64,000 bases of DNA from Thalassospira povalilytica (GTDB lineage: Bacteria; Pseudomonadota; Alphaproteobacteria; Rhodospirillales; Thalassospiraceae), in NCBI RefSeq assembly GCF_002844235.1, contig NZ_PGTS01000001.1, forward strand, positions 919,614-983,613, in the 5' to 3' direction. Shown in pieces: positions 1 through 8,833 of this stretch. Positions within the stretch are counted from its first letter, which is position 1, and every line of letters begins with the position of its first letter. The position numbers were made by a program, and so were the translations under genes. The notes under the pieces were generated by a model that worked only from the letters and a program-made list of their open reading frames with translations, was not told the origin of the DNA and made no database searches.

Positions 1-60
1 GAGTTCTTCGATGCGCAAAAGCACGTCAGAGACGGGCTCAGATAAGTTCGAACTGGGCAT
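1..60 (-). CDS. 5' end of a probable ABC transporter ATP-binding protein (cut by window edge)
   Basis: An ATG at 58-60 on the minus strand opens a frame that stays open to the window edge and reads MPSSNLSEPVSDVLLRIEEL. The last residues resemble the first beta strand of ABC-type ATPases, where 'L-x-I-x-x-L' comes before the Walker A region. The start overlaps the end of the upstream Tat-protein gene by 23 bases, which fits translational coupling in one operon. Only 20 residues are visible, so the family call is an inference from a short match; an ATPase partnered with the exported protein would be natural. Confidence 0.4.
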   Translation of the reverse strand, partial: MPSSNLSEPVSDVLLRIEEL

Positions 61-478
61 CGACAAGTCGGACAAGGCTGACAAAACCGGTTTCCTCATC
101 TTTGGCTTCACCGAGTTCAAGAATACCGGTGGTAATGATCGGACGATTGAATGCCACCGCATCAACCGTATCGCGGGTGCGGACAAAAACGATGTCACTT
201 GGCCAGTCTGCCGATGTTTCACAGAACGGGCAGACCGCCATCGGGCGCTGGGTCAGGACAAAAAAGGATGCATCTGCCTTAAGCGGCGGGGCCATGAAAC
301 CCGGAACCGTGATGATTTCGCGCGATGCGGCAAAGGCTTTTGCCTCGGCGGAAAATTCGGCCTGTGTTTTGTAAAGGTCGCGAATTTTGATGCGGCTTTG
401 CGCGCATGCCGGACGGGTCAGGGCAAGACCGATTGAGGCAGACGCACCGGCAATGAATGTGCGGCGTCCGATGGGCAT
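38..478 (-). CDS. Tat-exported conserved protein with CxxC motif, function unknown
   Basis: The 146-residue product begins with a twin-arginine-like signal (GRRTFIAG, then a short hydrophobic run ending near AQS at about residue 28), so it is probably exported folded to the periplasm. The mature part is about 118 residues and carries one CPFC pair near residue 83, followed by W-P. The pair could be a redox or metal site. A ribosome-binding site GGAGA lies a few bases before the ATG. It is followed on the same strand, with overlap, by what looks like an ABC ATPase, and alkaline phosphatase lies upstream on the same strand after a 73-base gap. A small exported protein coupled to an ABC transporter could assist the transporter. 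I do not recognise the family securely. Confidence 0.7.
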   Translation of the reverse strand: MPIGRRTFIAGASASIGLALTRPACAQSRIKIRDLYKTQAEFSAEAKAFAASREIITVPGFMAPPLKADASFFVLTQRPMAVCPFCETSADWPSDIVFVRTRDTVDAVAFNRPIITTGILELGEAKDEETGFVSLVRLVDAQFELI

Positions 479-551
479 GAGAAGTCTCCGTCAAACAGAA
501 GCGCCGGTCGCAGCGAACTGCGACCGGCAAAGATGGTGGTCAGCGGATGGC

Positions 552-2045
552 TTATTTCGAAGCCATGCTTTCCTGGATTTTCGAGGCATGCGCCATGACG
601 TGGTAGATGAAGTTCTGTTCAACCACACCCTTGAACAGGTGCGACCACGGACCGGCTGCAAAGATTGCAACATCGTCGCCCGCGTGGGTTTCGCTGCTCA
701 TCGGGACCAGTGCCTGCTGAAGGTAGTCAATGTCGGTGGTGTCAACATTGGTCAGATCAGCACGAAGGTTGTCTTTCAGGGCACCCGGGCCGTTCATGTA
801 GCCAAGGGTGGTGTAAGGCTTGCCATCATCGCCTTTTTCTTCGGACAGGCCGAGGATCGGGTTGCCGCGGCTTGCATAACCCGAAATGGTCATGGTGTGC
901 GCGTGGTCGGCGGTGACAATGATCAGGGTGTCATTCAGGTTGACCTTGCCCATGGCTTCCTTGACGGCATCGTTCAGTGCGACGGTGTCTTCAAGGGCGC
1001 GTGCGGCATTGCCGGCATGGTGGGCGTGGTCAATACGACCTGCTTCGACCATCAGGAAGAAGCCCTTGTCATTGTTTGCAAGAATATCAATCGCCTTGCC
1101 GGTCATTTCAGCAAGCGACGGTTCGCCGGCTGCATCTTTTGCACGGTCGGCTTCATATTCCATGTGCGAACGGTCAAACAGGCCCAGGACCTTTTTGGTT
1201 TTGGCCGGGTCAAGTTTGTTGAACTGTTCCTGGTTCCAGATGTATTGCGCACCGGCACCGTTGGCTTCTACCCATTCTTTCGGAAGATCGCGACCATCGG
1301 AACGCTGGCCCATTTTGCCGGCATCTTCCGGGTCTTCCATGGTTTTGTCCATGAACATGCGACGACCGCCGCCCATGGCAACTTCAAACCCGTCACCGCC
1401 TTCTTTCCATTCGATCATCTGAAGGGCGATGTCCTTGCAGCCGCCTGCCTTTGCTTCTTCGGTCAGGTCGCTGTCGCTTTCCCAGTTACGGTCGGCAGTG
1501 TGAACATAGTTCGCAGCCGGGGTCGCGTGGGTCAGGCGGGCGGTGGAAATCCAGCCGGTCGACATGCCTTTTTCTTCGGCCTGTGCCGCGATGCTGGTCA
1601 GCGGATGTTCTTTCTGTGCTTCGCAATCACGACGGGCGACTTCCTTGGAAACGCCGATGGTGCCGTTATTGAGCTTAACACCGGTAACCATTGCCGATGC
1701 GGTCGGTGCCGAGTCAGCGATCTGGGCGTCATGGGTGTAGGTTTTCGACAGTGCCACGTTCGGGAACTGACCGAAAATCAGGCTGTTGCTTTCGCCGTCA
1801 ACGCCGCGCTTCTGGCCTTCGAAGATACGGGCCGCGGTAACGGTCGGAATGCTCATGCCATCCCCGACGAACAGGATGATGTTTTTGGCACGGTTGGTGT
1901 TGTCCTGTTCCATCAGCTTCTGCTGAAGGGTCTGCTGTGCAGCAAGGAAATAGGAATCGTTTGCCTGCGGAAGCTGATCAGCCGCATAGGCAACGTTTGC
2001 GCACATGGCACCAGCCAGCGCGGAAGCCACAAGAAGGCGTTTCAT
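552..2045 (-). CDS. phoA: alkaline phosphatase (PhoA family)
   Basis: The 497-residue product hydrolyses phosphate monoesters in the periplasm to release inorganic phosphate. A Sec signal peptide covers residues 1-21 (cleavage after AYA). The family landmarks appear in order: the first metal aspartate in FVGDGM (D62), the nucleophile serine in ADSAPTAS (S112), the metal-binding EAGRIDHAHH block near residue 335, DHAHT near 380, and the C-terminal histidine in ETHAGDD. The length suits a bacterial PhoA-type enzyme. A GGGAGA ribosome-binding site precedes the ATG. Genes of this kind are usually induced by phosphate limitation through PhoB. The upstream region has only poor matches to a Pho box, so regulation is not settled from sequence. 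Confidence 0.93.
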   Translation of the reverse strand: MKRLLVASALAGAMCANVAYAADQLPQANDSYFLAAQQTLQQKLMEQDNTNRAKNIILFVGDGMSIPTVTAARIFEGQKRGVDGESNSLIFGQFPNVALSKTYTHDAQIADSAPTASAMVTGVKLNNGTIGVSKEVARRDCEAQKEHPLTSIAAQAEEKGMSTGWISTARLTHATPAANYVHTADRNWESDSDLTEEAKAGGCKDIALQMIEWKEGGDGFEVAMGGGRRMFMDKTMEDPEDAGKMGQRSDGRDLPKEWVEANGAGAQYIWNQEQFNKLDPAKTKKVLGLFDRSHMEYEADRAKDAAGEPSLAEMTGKAIDILANNDKGFFLMVEAGRIDHAHHAGNAARALEDTVALNDAVKEAMGKVNLNDTLIIVTADHAHTMTISGYASRGNPILGLSEEKGDDGKPYTTLGYMNGPGALKDNLRADLTNVDTTDIDYLQQALVPMSSETHAGDDVAIFAAGPWSHLFKGVVEQNFIYHVMAHASKIQESMASK

Positions 2046-2420
2046 TTCGATAGTCTCCCTTATCGAATAATATGCTCGCTGCTATCTGCCCAACAGCGAA
2101 TGCGGCGGGAGTCTAGTGTCTGTGAAAGGCGCTTTCGTGAAGCAAATATGATTGATCTGTTACAATGTTCGGATGAACCGGAATTCGCCAATTTCCGCGA
2201 TTTCAAAAGTCTGACGATATGTTTTTACTGGTGTGGTGCGGTCGTGTGCGTGGCATCATAAGGTGCTGTTATTGATCGATAATTTCGAAAAAACAGCAAT
2301 CCGGGCAAATCCACAAATGTGTGACTTGTTGGTATGATGTTTCGAAAGAACCGATTGTTCATTTGAATGCCGATTTTGCCAGACCGAACCTTGCGACCGT
2401 GACCGATCCTTCGGGCCCGA
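2046..2420. other. intergenic region upstream of alkaline phosphatase
   Basis: These 375 bases separate the phosphatase start from the end of a methyltransferase gene, both on the minus strand. They should hold the phosphatase promoter. I see an AT-rich stretch near 2140-2290 but no convincing -35/-10 pair, terminator or gene. Confidence 0.5.
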
Positions 2421-2960
2421 TCATTCGTTTTCAGGCTTAGCCGGCTTTTGCGCAACGATCGCCTGTTTGACAGAAACCGGTAATCCGGTATCGCTGTCGC
2501 GGACGGGGCCTTGCTGGGTGGTGATGATATTCCAGTCGGCAAAGGTTTTGTTCAATTCATCCGGGCGCAGCAGAAATTCCGGTGACCGTGGCCGGCCAAA
2601 ACGTTCATTGCCGACCATGAAGGTCTCATAGATCAGGGTGCCGCCCGGGCTTGTTGCGGCCCGCAGATGATCAAGCAGCGGGCGATGGAGGTAATTGACG
2701 ACGACAATCAGATCAAACTGACGGTTTTCAAGGGGCCAGTTCCCGGTTTCAAGATCAGCCTCGATCCAGTTGATCACCCGGTTGCCTGACTGTTCAATAC
2801 GCGAAAGATCGCGATCAATTGCCGTAACGTCCCATCCCCGTTTGGCCAGCCAGAAACTGTGCCGTCCGGCGCCGCAGGCAAGGTCGAGTGCGCGGTTATG
2901 TCCCGGCGTTGCCACAGGGCAATGCTGTGTGATCCAGTCCGATGGCAATTGGGATGACAT
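2421..2960 (-). CDS. class I SAM-dependent methyltransferase
   Basis: The 179-residue protein has the Rossmann-fold glycine motif LDLACGAGRHSFWL (about residues 25-38) and the acidic end of strand 2 (VTAIDRD), which together bind S-adenosylmethionine. A later FDLIVVVNYLHRPLL segment is the usual motif IV region. It looks like a compact TehB-like or small-molecule methyltransferase, but the substrate cannot be read from the sequence. The ATG at 2958-2960 follows an AT-rich stretch without a strong ribosome-binding site. It stands alone on the minus strand, divergent from the DUF1178 gene 113 bases away. Confidence 0.85.
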   Translation of the reverse strand: MSSQLPSDWITQHCPVATPGHNRALDLACGAGRHSFWLAKRGWDVTAIDRDLSRIEQSGNRVINWIEADLETGNWPLENRQFDLIVVVNYLHRPLLDHLRAATSPGGTLIYETFMVGNERFGRPRSPEFLLRPDELNKTFADWNIITTQQGPVRDSDTGLPVSVKQAIVAQKPAKPENE

Positions 2961-3073
2961 TTTTGTAAATCTTGTTTATTGAAGGTTTCGCATGTGACTG
3001 GCGGAATGCGCCCGGTCAGGCCATATTACAGATACCTTAATTCTGCGACATATCGGTTTCCACAAGTACCATC

Positions 3074-3511
3074 ATGATTCTTTTTCAGCTTAAATGCGAA
3101 CATGATCACGAATTTGAAGGCTGGTTCAAGGACGGCGCGACCTATGACATGCAGGCCGCAAGCGGCGATTTGTCCTGTCCGGTCTGTGGCACGTCCAATG
3201 TGGGCAAGGCCCTGATGACGCCGCGATTGCGCACATCGCGGCAAAAGGAACTGGCAGCGGAAAAACAGCAGCAAAAAGCCGTGGCCGAAGCAACCAAGGC
3301 CGCGATTGCCGAAATCCGCAAACAGGTCGAAACCAATTGCGAGCATGTCGGTGACAAATTTGCCGAGGAAGCCCGCAAGATCCATTACGGCGAAGCTGAA
3401 AAACGCGGCATCTATGGTGAGGCATCGCTGAAGGAAACGGTCGAACTCGTCGAAGAAGGCATCGACGTCCACGCCTTGCCCTGGGGCGATGACACCAAGA
3501 AAAAGAACTGA
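3074..3511 (+). CDS. DUF1178 family protein (zinc-ribbon-like N-terminus)
   Basis: The 145-residue protein starts MILFQLKCEHDHEFEGWF and has CPVCG near residue 35, so C8 and the CPVC pair could form a small metal-binding ribbon. The rest is a helical Lys/Glu-rich segment (about 55-100) and a C-terminal segment with IYGEAS. This arrangement is typical of the DUF1178 family, widespread in alphaproteobacteria and without an assigned function. The next gene on this strand starts 286 bases away, so it is probably transcribed alone. Confidence 0.85.
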   Translation: MILFQLKCEHDHEFEGWFKDGATYDMQAASGDLSCPVCGTSNVGKALMTPRLRTSRQKELAAEKQQQKAVAEATKAAIAEIRKQVETNCEHVGDKFAEEARKIHYGEAEKRGIYGEASLKETVELVEEGIDVHALPWGDDTKKKN

Positions 3512-3797
3512 CAGCACATCAGGCCGACGGGTGTCTTGATATGCAAGTTGCAATCATCGAAAGTTGCCTGCAATTGCATTGAAAGATTTCTGTTCCTCCC
3601 CATTTGAATGGCTGGAGCTATTCGGAGGGAGAGGTTCGGGGAAGCGAAAGCACCGCAATTTCGGTATTCCCGGCATTGGCTTGAAAACCAGAATGGCCTG
3701 AAGGCCATCACAGAAATCGTTATCTGATCAGACGGCTCTCCCACGCGCGGACCATAAACCGTGTCCGGTTCAACCGACTGAAGAAGAGTGTGGGGAG

Positions 3798-5195
3798 ATG
3801 AAGATTGATTTTAACGAACTGAATCTGAAGACCCTTCTTGATAATTCCATCGTCGGCGTGGTGATCCATGACTGGGATACATCGATCGTCTATGCGAACC
3901 CGCGGGCGATGGATTTGCTGGAAATGAGCTACGATCATCTGATCGGAAAAACATCATACGATCCGCAATGGCACTTTGTTGACGAACAGCACAGGCGGTT
4001 GATGGTTTACGAATACCCGGTCAACAGGGTGCGTAAAACCAACACCACGATGGTCAACGAAGTCTTTGGCAAGGTGAATGAGCAAACCGGTGACGTCAGG
4101 TGGTTTCTGGTAAATGCCTATGTCGAACGCCAACCCAATCTGCCCGATGGCAAAGGCTTCATTGTTGTTTCCTTCAATGACATTACCGACCGGCAGAACC
4201 TGTTTTCCTATGAACATATTCTGGAACATGCCGGGGATGTGGTCATCGTTACCGAAGCCGATCCGATAGAGGCACCGTTTGGCCCGAAAATCGTCTATGT
4301 GAACAAGGCGTTCGAAAAGCTGACAGGATATTCGCGCGACGAAGTCATCGGTGAAACACCGCGCATATTGCAAGGCCAACTGACCGATATCGAAGCCTGT
4401 CGACGCATTTCCAGGGCCCTGCACGAAAAAACCAATATCCGCGAGACATTGCTGAACTATTCCAAAACCGGAAAGCCATATTGGCTTGATATGAGCATCA
4501 TGCCGCTTTTTGGGCGAAATGGTCAGGTTACCCATTTTGCGGCGATTGAACATGATGTGACGGAATCAGTGTTCAACGCGCAGCAGCTTGAACGGCGAAA
4601 TGCGGAGCTCAGGCAAATCAAGGACTCGCTTAACAAGCTTGTTCAGGAAAAGACCCGTCAGCTTCGCGAAGCCAATATGAAGCTTGAGCAGCTTGCCTAT
4701 TATGATGCGTTGACCGGCGTTCCCAACAGGCGCAGCTTCACCGACCAGTTGCAAAAGATGTTCGGGTTTTGTGTGCGCAACAGTTACCCGTTGCTGGTCG
4801 GCATTTTTGATATTGATGACTTCAAATATGTCAACGATACGCACGGTCACGGCGTAGGGGACGAGGTGCTGGTGCAATTGGCGCGTGCGGTTGACGATCA
4901 GTTCCGCATCGAAGATGTGTTTGGCAGGATCGGCGGCGAAGAATTTGCCTTTGCCTCAATCGTCAAAGAGCGCAAAGCAGCGGACATCCTGTGTGCCAGG
5001 GTGCTGTCAAATGCACGGTCATGTCAGGTTGAACTTGCCGACGGTCAGCATGTGTCGATCACTATCAGTCTTGGCGCATGTTTCGTGGTTCCGAGCAACG
5101 GCATCGATACGGACAAGGTCATGCAGGTCGCCGACCGGGATCTGTACGAAGCCAAAAGGTCGGGCAAGAACCGGTTTGTGATTTCGCAATGTTAG
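3798..5195 (+). CDS. PAS-PAS-GGDEF diguanylate cyclase
   Basis: The 465-residue cytoplasmic sensor should make cyclic di-GMP from two GTP. Two PAS domains lie at about 8-130 and 137-257, a coiled coil at about 260-300, and the GGDEF domain at 300-465. The catalytic signature is GGEEF (379-383), preceded exactly five residues upstream by the inhibitory-site motif RIED (370-373), so the enzyme looks active and product-inhibited. The second PAS resembles LOV domains (ETPRILQG) but has no flavin-binding cysteine, so blue-light sensing is unlikely. There is no EAL domain. A GGGGAG stretch abuts the ATG, an unusually short ribosome-binding-site spacing. No transmembrane segment is visible. Confidence 0.93.
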   Translation: MKIDFNELNLKTLLDNSIVGVVIHDWDTSIVYANPRAMDLLEMSYDHLIGKTSYDPQWHFVDEQHRRLMVYEYPVNRVRKTNTTMVNEVFGKVNEQTGDVRWFLVNAYVERQPNLPDGKGFIVVSFNDITDRQNLFSYEHILEHAGDVVIVTEADPIEAPFGPKIVYVNKAFEKLTGYSRDEVIGETPRILQGQLTDIEACRRISRALHEKTNIRETLLNYSKTGKPYWLDMSIMPLFGRNGQVTHFAAIEHDVTESVFNAQQLERRNAELRQIKDSLNKLVQEKTRQLREANMKLEQLAYYDALTGVPNRRSFTDQLQKMFGFCVRNSYPLLVGIFDIDDFKYVNDTHGHGVGDEVLVQLARAVDDQFRIEDVFGRIGGEEFAFASIVKERKAADILCARVLSNARSCQVELADGQHVSITISLGACFVVPSNGIDTDKVMQVADRDLYEAKRSGKNRFVISQC

Positions 5196-5213
5196 GGGCC
5201 GTTTCGCGGCCCC
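5195..5213. terminator. GC hairpin between convergent genes
   Basis: GGGGCCG (5195-5201) and CGGCCCC (5207-5213) form a seven-pair stem with a five-base loop, right at the stop codon of the diguanylate cyclase and facing the end of ubiG. It lacks a clear U-tract, so termination is likely but not certain. Confidence 0.45.
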
Positions 5214-5239
5214 GGGTTCAGGCGACCCCGGGTTCAGGC
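5210..5239. repeat. 14-base tandem direct repeat at the ubiG 3' end
   Basis: CCCCGGGTTCAGGC occurs at 5210-5223 and again at 5226-5239, period 16. The second copy contains the ubiG stop codon, so the first looks like a local duplication of the gene's tail. Confidence 0.8.
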
Positions 5240-5998
5240 CGCCTCGGGCTTGCGGGCGATGACCATGTAATTGACGTCAAGATCGCGCGGGGCGGGATAC
5301 CAGGTATCCTTGATCGGGTTATAGGCAACACCGGTGATATCGGTCAGTTCCAGACCGGCACCACGCAGGTATCCCGACATTTCCGACGGTTTGACGAATT
5401 TGCGCCAGTCATGGGTGCCAGCCGGCAGCCAGCGCAGAATGTATTCGGCGCCGATCTTGGCCAATGCCAGTGACTTGATGGTGCGGTTAAGGGTCGCAAC
5501 AAACATCAGTCCGCCCGGTTTGAGAACCGATGCACAGGCCTGCATGAAGAATTGCGGATCATCGACATGTTCGATGACTTCCATATTGAGCACGATATCA
5601 AACTGTTTGCCTTCATCGGCCAGCATTTCCGGCGTGCAGCAACGATAGTCGATTTCAAGACCGGACTGTGCTGCATGAACCTTGGCGACTTCGATGTTGT
5701 TTTCCGCAGCATCGATCGAGGTCATTTTGGCCCCCATCCGTGCCAGCGGCTCTGACAACAGGCCTGCACCACAGCCGATATCGATGATTTCGATATCTTT
5801 AAGAGGTTCGATCTGTGCGGGGGCACGTCCGACATGGGCACAGATATTGTCCCGCAAAAGCTGCAAACGCACCGGGTTGAAGCGGTGCAGCGGTTTCATC
5901 ACGCCATTCGGATCCCACCATTTTTCTGCCATCGCGGAAAAACGCGTGATTTCCTCGGCATTGGCGGTGCGGCTGGTTTTGGCGGATGCGTCCGACAT
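5234..5998 (-). CDS. ubiG: ubiquinone biosynthesis O-methyltransferase UbiG
   Basis: The protein methylates hydroxyl groups of ubiquinone precursors at two steps of the pathway using S-adenosylmethionine. It shows the UbiG hallmarks: FSAMAEKWWDPNGVMKPLHRFNPVRL near the N-terminus, the SAM motif IDIGCGAGLLSEPLARMGA, and NMEVIEHVDDP. I place the start at the ATG ending at 5998 (MSDASAKT), because TTTGGAG lies 9 bases upstream. A start 24 bases further out is open but lacks such a site. The resulting 254 residues fit the family. It is transcribed alone, divergent from lysC. With ubiX, COQ9 and an ABC1-family kinase elsewhere in the window it contributes to quinone synthesis. Confidence 0.95.
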   Translation of the reverse strand: MSDASAKTSRTANAEEITRFSAMAEKWWDPNGVMKPLHRFNPVRLQLLRDNICAHVGRAPAQIEPLKDIEIIDIGCGAGLLSEPLARMGAKMTSIDAAENNIEVAKVHAAQSGLEIDYRCCTPEMLADEGKQFDIVLNMEVIEHVDDPQFFMQACASVLKPGGLMFVATLNRTIKSLALAKIGAEYILRWLPAGTHDWRKFVKPSEMSGYLRGAGLELTDITGVAYNPIKDTWYPAPRDLDVNYMVIARKPEAA

Positions 5999-6426
5999 GG
6001 CGTGGCTCCAAAGGCGTGACATCAGTATGTGTGTTCTGTGCCCTGTTTACGCGGGCCTGATCGGCAAGGCAATACTCAGCTGACAAATGCGCGCGCCCAT
6101 CGTCGCCGATCGGGCATCAAAACCATGTCTGAGGTGATCTGCATTGCCGGTATGGATCGTCAGGGTTTTTGGGTAAGTTTCGCACGATATTTCACTGAAT
6201 TTGCCTGCGCGGAGCCATTCGGGACATATTTGGCTTATAAAAATTGCTCTGACGCAATTTATCGGCTGCGTTGATGCTTGTTTCGCGATGATTATGGAAG
6301 TATTGATAACGCCGCCCGAAACAGGGGACGCGCCGATACGATGGCATTGCATCCCTGCCAGGGAACCGGATCACATACCGTCTCGTTCGGATCGCCGATG
6401 GACGGAGAGCATAGCGGGGATACTTC
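5999..6426. other. ubiG-lysC divergent promoter region
   Basis: This 428-base gap should hold promoters for both genes. It includes a perfect inverted repeat AAATTGC-N6-GCAATTT at 6241-6260, flanked by AT-rich sequence, which could be an operator or small hairpin. I see no gene and no riboswitch motif that I recognise. Confidence 0.5.
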
Positions 6427-7647
6427 ATGGCCCGTATTGTCATGAAATTTGGCGGCACTTCGGTCGCTGATGTTGATAAAATCAAAAACGTAGCACGTCG
6501 GGTCAAGGCCGAGGTGGACGCTGGCAATCAGGTTGCTGTGGTCGTCTCTGCCATGTCTGGCAAGACTAATGAACTGGTCGGTTGGGCGCAGGAAGTCTCG
6601 CCGATGTATGATGCACGCGAATATGATGTCATCGTATCGTCGGGTGAGCAGGTTACCGTCGGGCTTCTGGCCATGGCGCTGCAAAGCATGGATGTGCCTG
6701 CGCGTTCCTGGCTTGGATGGCAAATTCCGATCAAGACCGACGGCGCACATGCCAAGGCCCGTATCAAGGAAATCGACACCACCGAACTTGACAAGCGCAT
6801 GAATGGCGGCGAAGTCGTTTGTGTGGCCGGGTTCCAGGGGATCGCACCGGACAACCGGATCACCACGCTCGGACGTGGCGGGTCGGATACGTCTGCTGTG
6901 GCGCTTGCGGCGGCACTGAATGCGGATCGTTGCGACATCTATACCGATGTCGAAGGGGTTTACACCACCGATCCGCGCATCGTGCCCAAGGCCAAGAAGA
7001 TCGAAAAGATTACCTACGAAGAAATGCTGGAACTGGCTTCGCTGGGTGCGAAGGTCCTGCAAACCCGTTCTGTCGAGATGGCCATGAACCATCGCGTCCG
7101 GGTACAGGTCCGCTCGACCTTTAGCGAAGCAGAAGGAACACTTGTTGTAGACGAGGACGAAATCGTGGAACAGGAAGTCGTCAGCGGAATTGCCTATAGC
7201 CGTGACGAAGCCAAGATCACCTTGGTTAAAGTCGCTGATAAGCCGGGTATTGCCGCTTCTATTTTCAGCCCGCTGGCTGATGCGAATATCAATGTCGATA
7301 TGATCGTGCAGAACGTCTCTGAAGACGGCAAAAGCACGGACATGACCTTTACCGTTCCGCGGGGTGAATTCCAGCGTGCGCTTCAGGTCATCGAAAAAAA
7401 CAAGGACAAGATCGCCTATCAGGAACTTCTGAGCACTTCGGATGTTACCAAGGTGTCGATCATTGGTGTCGGCATGCGTTCGCATGTCGGTGTCGCGCGC
7501 AAAATGTTTGAAACCCTTGCTGAAAAGGGCATCAACATTCAGGTCATCTCCACCTCGGAAATCAAGGTCAGTGTTCTGATCGCCGAGGAATATACCGAAC
7601 TTGCAGTTCGTGCCCTGCACACTGCTTATGGTCTTGATGACGAATAA
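6427..7647 (+). CDS. lysC: aspartate kinase
   Basis: The 406-residue enzyme phosphorylates aspartate, the first step to lysine, threonine, methionine and diaminopimelate. The N-terminal kinase domain starts with KFGGTSV (K7) and includes GFQG and GRGGSDTSA. Two ACT regulatory domains cover about 265-400 (ITLVKVADKPGIAASIF and KVSIIGVGMRSHVGVA), so feedback inhibition by lysine and/or threonine is expected. The length matches the LysC type with no fused homoserine dehydrogenase. GGGGA precedes the ATG by about 8 bases. Followed by a nitronate monooxygenase and ptsP on the same strand. Confidence 0.96.
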   Translation: MARIVMKFGGTSVADVDKIKNVARRVKAEVDAGNQVAVVVSAMSGKTNELVGWAQEVSPMYDAREYDVIVSSGEQVTVGLLAMALQSMDVPARSWLGWQIPIKTDGAHAKARIKEIDTTELDKRMNGGEVVCVAGFQGIAPDNRITTLGRGGSDTSAVALAAALNADRCDIYTDVEGVYTTDPRIVPKAKKIEKITYEEMLELASLGAKVLQTRSVEMAMNHRVRVQVRSTFSEAEGTLVVDEDEIVEQEVVSGIAYSRDEAKITLVKVADKPGIAASIFSPLADANINVDMIVQNVSEDGKSTDMTFTVPRGEFQRALQVIEKNKDKIAYQELLSTSDVTKVSIIGVGMRSHVGVARKMFETLAEKGINIQVISTSEIKVSVLIAEEYTELAVRALHTAYGLDDE

Positions 7648-7799
7648 TTTCGACAGTCCGATCGCTTTTGCGCGATTAAGCCACTGTTAAATTACGTGTA
7701 ATACTACATACTGGTCGCAACGATGTGTTTCGGCCATTTGTGATGAAATGGCAGGGGATCAATCGGTCTCCTGCATTTCTGCTTTGGGGTACAGAAAAT

Positions 7800-8828
7800 A
7801 TGAGTGATCCGAAATTCGACGCAGCACACGCGCGCCTTGAAAAACTGTGGGCAGCGGGCAAGGAATTCCTTGGAACCGATTATGCCATCTTGGCTGGCGC
7901 AATGTCGTGGGTGTCTGAACGTCATCTGGTTTCGGCGGTCTCAAATGCGGGCGGTTTTGGTGTAATTGCCTGTGGCTCCATGACCCCGGACTTGCTGTCG
8001 GCCGAAATTGCGGCGACCAAGGAAATGACCAAAAAGCCGTTCGGCGTCAATCTGATCACCATGCATCCGCAGCTTGATGATCTGATCGAAGTTTGCCGTG
8101 AACATAATGTCGGTCATGTGGTTCTGGCTGGCGGTTTGCCGTCGTCAAACTCGATCAAGCAGGCCAAGGAATTCGCCAAGGTTGTCTGCTTTGCCCCGGC
8201 GCTGGTTCTGGCCAAGAAGCTGATCCGTTCGGGTGCCGATGCGCTGGTGATCGAAGGCAGTGAAGCCGGTGGCCATATCGGCCCGGTATCGCTGACCGTT
8301 CTGGTTCAGGAAATTCTGCCAAACATTTCCGACATTCCGGTTTTCTGTGCCGGTGGTATCGGACGCGGCGAAGCAATTACCGGTCTGCTTGAACAGGGTG
8401 CGGCGGGTGTGCAGATCGGGACTCGTCTGGTGTGTGCCGAAGAATGCATTGCCCATCCCGATTTCAAGAAGGCCTTCATTCGCGCAAGCGCGCGTGATGC
8501 TGTCACCACCGTGCAGCTTGATGACCGTTTCCCGGTTATTCCGGTCCGTGCCCTTGCCAACAAGGGAACCGAGGAATTCCGCGAAACCCAGCGCAAAGTC
8601 ATTGAGAAATTCCGTTCAGGCGAACTCGATCAGGGTGCCGCCCAGCTTGAAATCGAACATTTCTGGGCCGGGGCATTGCGCCGCGCCGTGATCGATGGTG
8701 ACGTCGAAAGTGGATCGGTTATGGCAGGGCAGTCGGTTGGTATGGTAAAGAAAGAACAACCGGTTACCGAAATTCTGCAAGAGTTGGTCGAACAGGCCGT
8801 TCATTCCCTGATTAAGAGAGACGACTAA
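7800..8828 (+). CDS. nitronate monooxygenase (2-nitropropane dioxygenase family)
   Basis: The 342-residue FMN-dependent TIM-barrel protein oxidises nitronates such as propionate-3-nitronate, a detoxification role. Family features are AILAGAMSWVSERHLVSAVSNAGGFGVIA at the N-terminus, the EGSEAGGHIGP segment that holds the catalytic histidine, and the phosphate-binding CAGGIGRGEAI and GAAGVQIGTR. I chose ATG 7800 (MSDPKFDAA), with GGGG about 12 bases upstream; an in-frame start 75 bases earlier would add a non-conserved leader. The stop is 5 bases before ptsP, so both are probably co-transcribed. FabK-type enoyl reductases share this fold and cannot be fully excluded. Confidence 0.85.
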   Translation: MSDPKFDAAHARLEKLWAAGKEFLGTDYAILAGAMSWVSERHLVSAVSNAGGFGVIACGSMTPDLLSAEIAATKEMTKKPFGVNLITMHPQLDDLIEVCREHNVGHVVLAGGLPSSNSIKQAKEFAKVVCFAPALVLAKKLIRSGADALVIEGSEAGGHIGPVSLTVLVQEILPNISDIPVFCAGGIGRGEAITGLLEQGAAGVQIGTRLVCAEECIAHPDFKKAFIRASARDAVTTVQLDDRFPVIPVRALANKGTEEFRETQRKVIEKFRSGELDQGAAQLEIEHFWAGALRRAVIDGDVESGSVMAGQSVGMVKKEQPVTEILQELVEQAVHSLIKRDD

Positions 8829-8833
8829 GCCAA

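Noticed and set aside
2100..2190. Pho box upstream of alkaline phosphatase
   Set aside because: TGTAACA-like and TTTCACA-like pieces occur on the minus strand, but no direct repeat has the proper 11-base period and sequence. The evidence is too weak.
387..2261. A 624-codon open frame on the plus strand across alkaline phosphatase
   Set aside because: It lies antisense to a clear PhoA gene with signal peptide and active-site motifs. Its translation matches no family that I know and has no ribosome-binding site.
6292..7620. A 442-codon minus-strand frame opposite lysC
   Set aside because: It is antisense to an intact aspartate kinase. Long shadow frames are common in GC-rich genes and none here has protein-like motifs.
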